DNA from: Planctomycetota bacterium
GTDB lineage: Bacteria > Planctomycetota > Phycisphaerae > Sedimentisphaerales > Anaerobacaceae
Reading direction: 5' to 3'
Assembly: GCA_019456255.1 (NCBI GenBank)
Contig: VRUG01000003.1
Location: 62,001-126,000 of the forward strand
DNA: 64,000 bases
Shown: positions 62,056 through 64,000 of the stretch, piece after piece
Numbering within the stretch: the stretch's first letter is position 1
Layout: each line of letters starts with the position of its first letter
Translations under genes and position numbers: made by a program
Notes under the pieces: generated by a model
Told to the model about the DNA's origin: nothing
Seen by the model: only the letters and a program-made list of their open reading frames with translations
The model's database searches: none

Positions 62056-62139
62056 GCGAGCGTGGCGGAACTGGCAGACGCGCAGGGTTTAGGTCCCTGT
62101 GTCCCTTGGGACGTGGAGGTTCGACTCCTCTCGCTCGCA
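62056..62139 (+). tRNA. tRNA-Leu (TAG)
   Basis: Acceptor stem GCGAGCG pairs with CGCTCGC. The anticodon stem CAGGG/CCCTG encloses TTTAGGT, giving TAG. The long variable arm (TGTCCCTTGGGACG) is typical of leucine tRNA. No encoded CCA. Confidence 0.95.
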
Positions 62140-62150
62140 ATTGAGTTTTT

Positions 62151-62192
62151 AGCCCAATAATGAGGTTTTTAAGCCTTTTGTTGGGCTTTTTT
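62151..62192 (+). terminator. Terminator after tRNA-Leu
   Basis: AGCCCAA pairs with TTGGGCT across a long loop, followed by a T-run. It ends the xseA-xseB-tRNA unit. Confidence 0.7.
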
Positions 62193-62374
62193 AATATCCA
62201 CAAATATGTCCACTGTGAAAATTTGAGCTGACTTTTCATTCTGTAACTAATTTTGAGTAAGACGAGAGTAGTTTTTTAGTAGGGGGGGAAAGAAAAAGGA
62301 CGGAGGTTTTTAGTTCCCAGCCCTTTGATTATTTGTAGACATTGTTTTGTTTGGGTAGAAAAATGGTTCATAAA

Positions 62375-63844
62375 TTAAACGGTATATGTTGACGCAGCGG
62401 TTGAGCCTCCTCTGCCTGTCCAGTTAGTGTGGAAGAATTCTCCGCGAGGCTTATCGACCCTTTCATATGTGTGAGCGCCGAAATAGTCACGCTGGGCCTG
62501 GAGTAGATTCGCCGGCAGCCTCTGGCTTCTATATCCGTCATAATATGCAAGGGCCGCACCAGTTGCAGGCATTGGGATACCCATATCAACTGCGGATTTT
62601 ACAACCCTTCGCCACGATTCCTGCGCACTTTCAACGGCTTCTGCGAAGAATGGGGCAAGAAGCAAGTTGACAAGGTCGGCATTATTGTCAAAGGCTTCTT
62701 TGATTTTGCCGAGGAATACCGAACGAATAATACATCCGCCCCGCCACATCAGTGCGATTCCGCCGTTATTGAGATTCCATTTATACTCTTTGGCAGCGGC
62801 GCGCATCAGTTGATAGCCCTGCGCATAGGAAATAATTTTACTTGCATAAAGAGCCTTTCGCAAATCATTAACCATCTGCTCTTTATCGCCATCAAAAGTT
62901 TTATTTGGCCCGGTAAGAATTTTGGATGCTTCAACTCGCTCATCTTTAATTGCCGAGAGGCATCGTGCAAAAACGGCCTCTCCTATCAGTGTTAAAGGCT
63001 GGCCGAGGTCAAGGGCGGCGATTGCGGTCCATTTGCCGGTACCTTTTTGCCCTGCGGTATCGAGTATCAAATCAACAGTATCGTTTCCATCTTGGTCATG
63101 ATAGCCGAGTATGTCACGGGTGATTTCAATTAGATACGAATCCAGCTCGGCATCGTTCCATTCGGCAAAGACCTTATGCATCTGGCTGTTGGTCATACCG
63201 AGTCCGAACTTCATCATCTGGTATGTTTCGCAAATCATCTGCATATCGCCGTATTCGATACCGTTGTGTACCATTTTGACGAAGTGTCCCGCACCGTTTT
63301 CGCCGACCCAGTCGCAACAAGGCTGGCCATCATCTGTCTGGGCACATATCTTCTGGAAGATTGGTTTTACAGATTCCCATGCACCCGTCGAGCCGCCAGG
63401 CATAATTGATGGGCCAAGCAATGCCCCTTCCTCTCCGCCGGAAACTCCGGTTCCGATATAGAGTTTGCCTTTTTCTTCTACATATTTACATCTTCGAATA
63501 GTATCGGGGAAGTGGCTATTGCCGCCGTCGATAATAATGTCACCATCTTCAAGATGAGGCAGTACCTGCTCGATAAAAGCATCGACAGGGGCGCCGGCTT
63601 TTATCATAACCATAACTTTTCTCGGCGTCTTGAGGTTCGCACAAAGCTCTTCAACGCTATGACAGCCGATTATGTTTTTGCCTTTGGCTCTTCCGTTGAC
63701 AAAATTGTCAACCTTCGAGACTGTTCTATTAAAACAGGCTACGGTAAAGCCCTTGCTTTCCATATTGAGGATAAGATTTTCACCCATAACTGCCAGGCCA
63801 ACGACAGCAATGTCGGCACTTGGGGTACTTTCAGCTTTTGACAT
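62375..63844 (-). CDS. gnd: 6-phosphogluconate dehydrogenase (decarboxylating)
   Basis: Oxidative pentose-phosphate enzyme of 489 residues making ribulose-5-phosphate, CO2 and NADPH. The Rossmann start is IAVVGLAVMGENL (GxAxxG). VSGGEEGALLGPSIMPGG binds substrate, and the catalytic Lys/Glu lie in HFVKMVHNGIEYGDMQ. The all-helical C-terminal dimer domain contains GYRSQRLPANLLQAQRDYFGAHTYER, in parts. Length is that of the classical long homodimeric form. AAGGAG precedes the ATG. It lies 16 bases downstream of the cut gene, so it is probably in an operon with it. Confidence 0.96.
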   Translation of the reverse strand: MSKAESTPSADIAVVGLAVMGENLILNMESKGFTVACFNRTVSKVDNFVNGRAKGKNIIGCHSVEELCANLKTPRKVMVMIKAGAPVDAFIEQVLPHLEDGDIIIDGGNSHFPDTIRRCKYVEEKGKLYIGTGVSGGEEGALLGPSIMPGGSTGAWESVKPIFQKICAQTDDGQPCCDWVGENGAGHFVKMVHNGIEYGDMQMICETYQMMKFGLGMTNSQMHKVFAEWNDAELDSYLIEITRDILGYHDQDGNDTVDLILDTAGQKGTGKWTAIAALDLGQPLTLIGEAVFARCLSAIKDERVEASKILTGPNKTFDGDKEQMVNDLRKALYASKIISYAQGYQLMRAAAKEYKWNLNNGGIALMWRGGCIIRSVFLGKIKEAFDNNADLVNLLLAPFFAEAVESAQESWRRVVKSAVDMGIPMPATGAALAYYDGYRSQRLPANLLQAQRDYFGAHTYERVDKPRGEFFHTNWTGRGGSTAASTYTV

Positions 63845-63860
63845 TTCTTGATTCTCCTTT

Positions 63861-64000
63861 TAATCGTCCTTAAATCTATCTCTAAATGACCATAATCCCA
63901 TACCGGGATTGGAAATGTAATATATTTCTTCACCATCCACAGCATTAAATCCATCTTTTAATTTTTCCGGGTCATACTTCGCCATCATATCATTTAAATC
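63861..64000 (-). CDS. C-terminal end of an unidentified protein (5' end off the window)
   Basis: The last 46 residues are visible, ending YYISNPGMGLWSFRDRFKDD. A helical stretch with MMAKYDPEKLKDGFN precedes this. The fragment is too short to name. It is on the same strand as gnd and 16 bases upstream of it, so sugar-phosphate metabolism is a reasonable guess but nothing in the fragment shows it. Confidence 0.55.

Overview
This window reads as a chromosomal segment of a heterotrophic, polysaccharide-degrading bacterium, most likely Planctomycetota of the Phycisphaerae/Sedimentisphaerales type. The evidence is a set of secreted proteins ending in dockerin-like Asp/Asn repeats closed by a Trp-Leu tail, a PEP-CTERM protein, DUF5107-TPR proteins, CBM6-tailed GH16 enzymes, an oversized signal peptidase I carrying a zinc ribbon, and an LpxL-type acyltransferase that implies a Gram-negative envelope. 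The taxonomic call is inference; there is no rRNA in the window.

Layout. 1-11.5 kb: an HU-family gene (cut by the edge), signal peptidase I, a CBM6 lipoprotein, a large DUF5107-TPR protein and a beta-glucan cluster (GH16-CBM6, GH30, GH16-dockerin), followed by a LamG remnant. 11.6-18.5 kb: gyrA-holA, a DUF1848 protein, a YdjM-like membrane protein, tRNA-Ser, a parvulin, a HEPN-like small protein and tadA. 18.5-29.4 kb: tRNA-Glu, a GT39-like/TPR membrane protein, tRNA-Met and tRNA-Lys, a DUF2007 gene with two accessory genes inserted upstream, another GH16-CBM6, sppA, an LpxL-like gene and a TolC-family lipoprotein. 29.8-36 kb is the most accessory stretch: two paralogous PilZ genes with matching promoters bracket a three-gene cassette (membrane protein, RES-domain protein, membrane protein). 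Beyond it lie a secreted protein and a run of three similar minus-strand promoters, one of which drives an apparently unrecorded 29-residue gene. 36-43.9 kb: acyltransferase-3, GH5 lipoprotein, a Cys/Lys-rich small protein, tRNA-Arg(ACG), GH130, an MBL hydrolase with an ArsC-type protein, then rny and a YmdB-like gene. 44-51.5 kb: a parallel beta-helix/dockerin gene broken by one in-frame TAG, a PHP-like DUF3604 protein, a TolB-like propeller protein and a YbaK-type deacylase. 51.6-64 kb: yebC, an O-antigen-ligase/WecA-like pair, DUF4416, proS, a PEP-CTERM protein, a YhaM-like nuclease, xseA-xseB, tRNA-Leu, gnd and a cut gene.

How the parts fit. Three GH16, one GH30, one GH5 and one GH130 protein, several with CBM6, suggest extracellular beta-1,3/1,6-glucan (laminarin-like) use plus mannoside phosphorolysis. 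SppA, LepB, TolC, LpxL, the ligase/WecA pair and sorting tags support a busy secretory envelope. The housekeeping genes show ordinary neighbour logic: rny-ymdB, xseA-xseB, gyrA-holA, and tadA together with a tRNA-Arg(ACG).

The best candidates for something undescribed are the RES cassette without a recognisable Xre antitoxin (30.9-33.2 kb), the small-gene/promoter array (35.0-35.9 kb), and the tRNA-Ser 3'-end duplication carrying a 68-bp insert (16.79-16.88 kb). Start codons were reassigned wherever a Shine-Dalgarno site clearly favoured an internal ATG.
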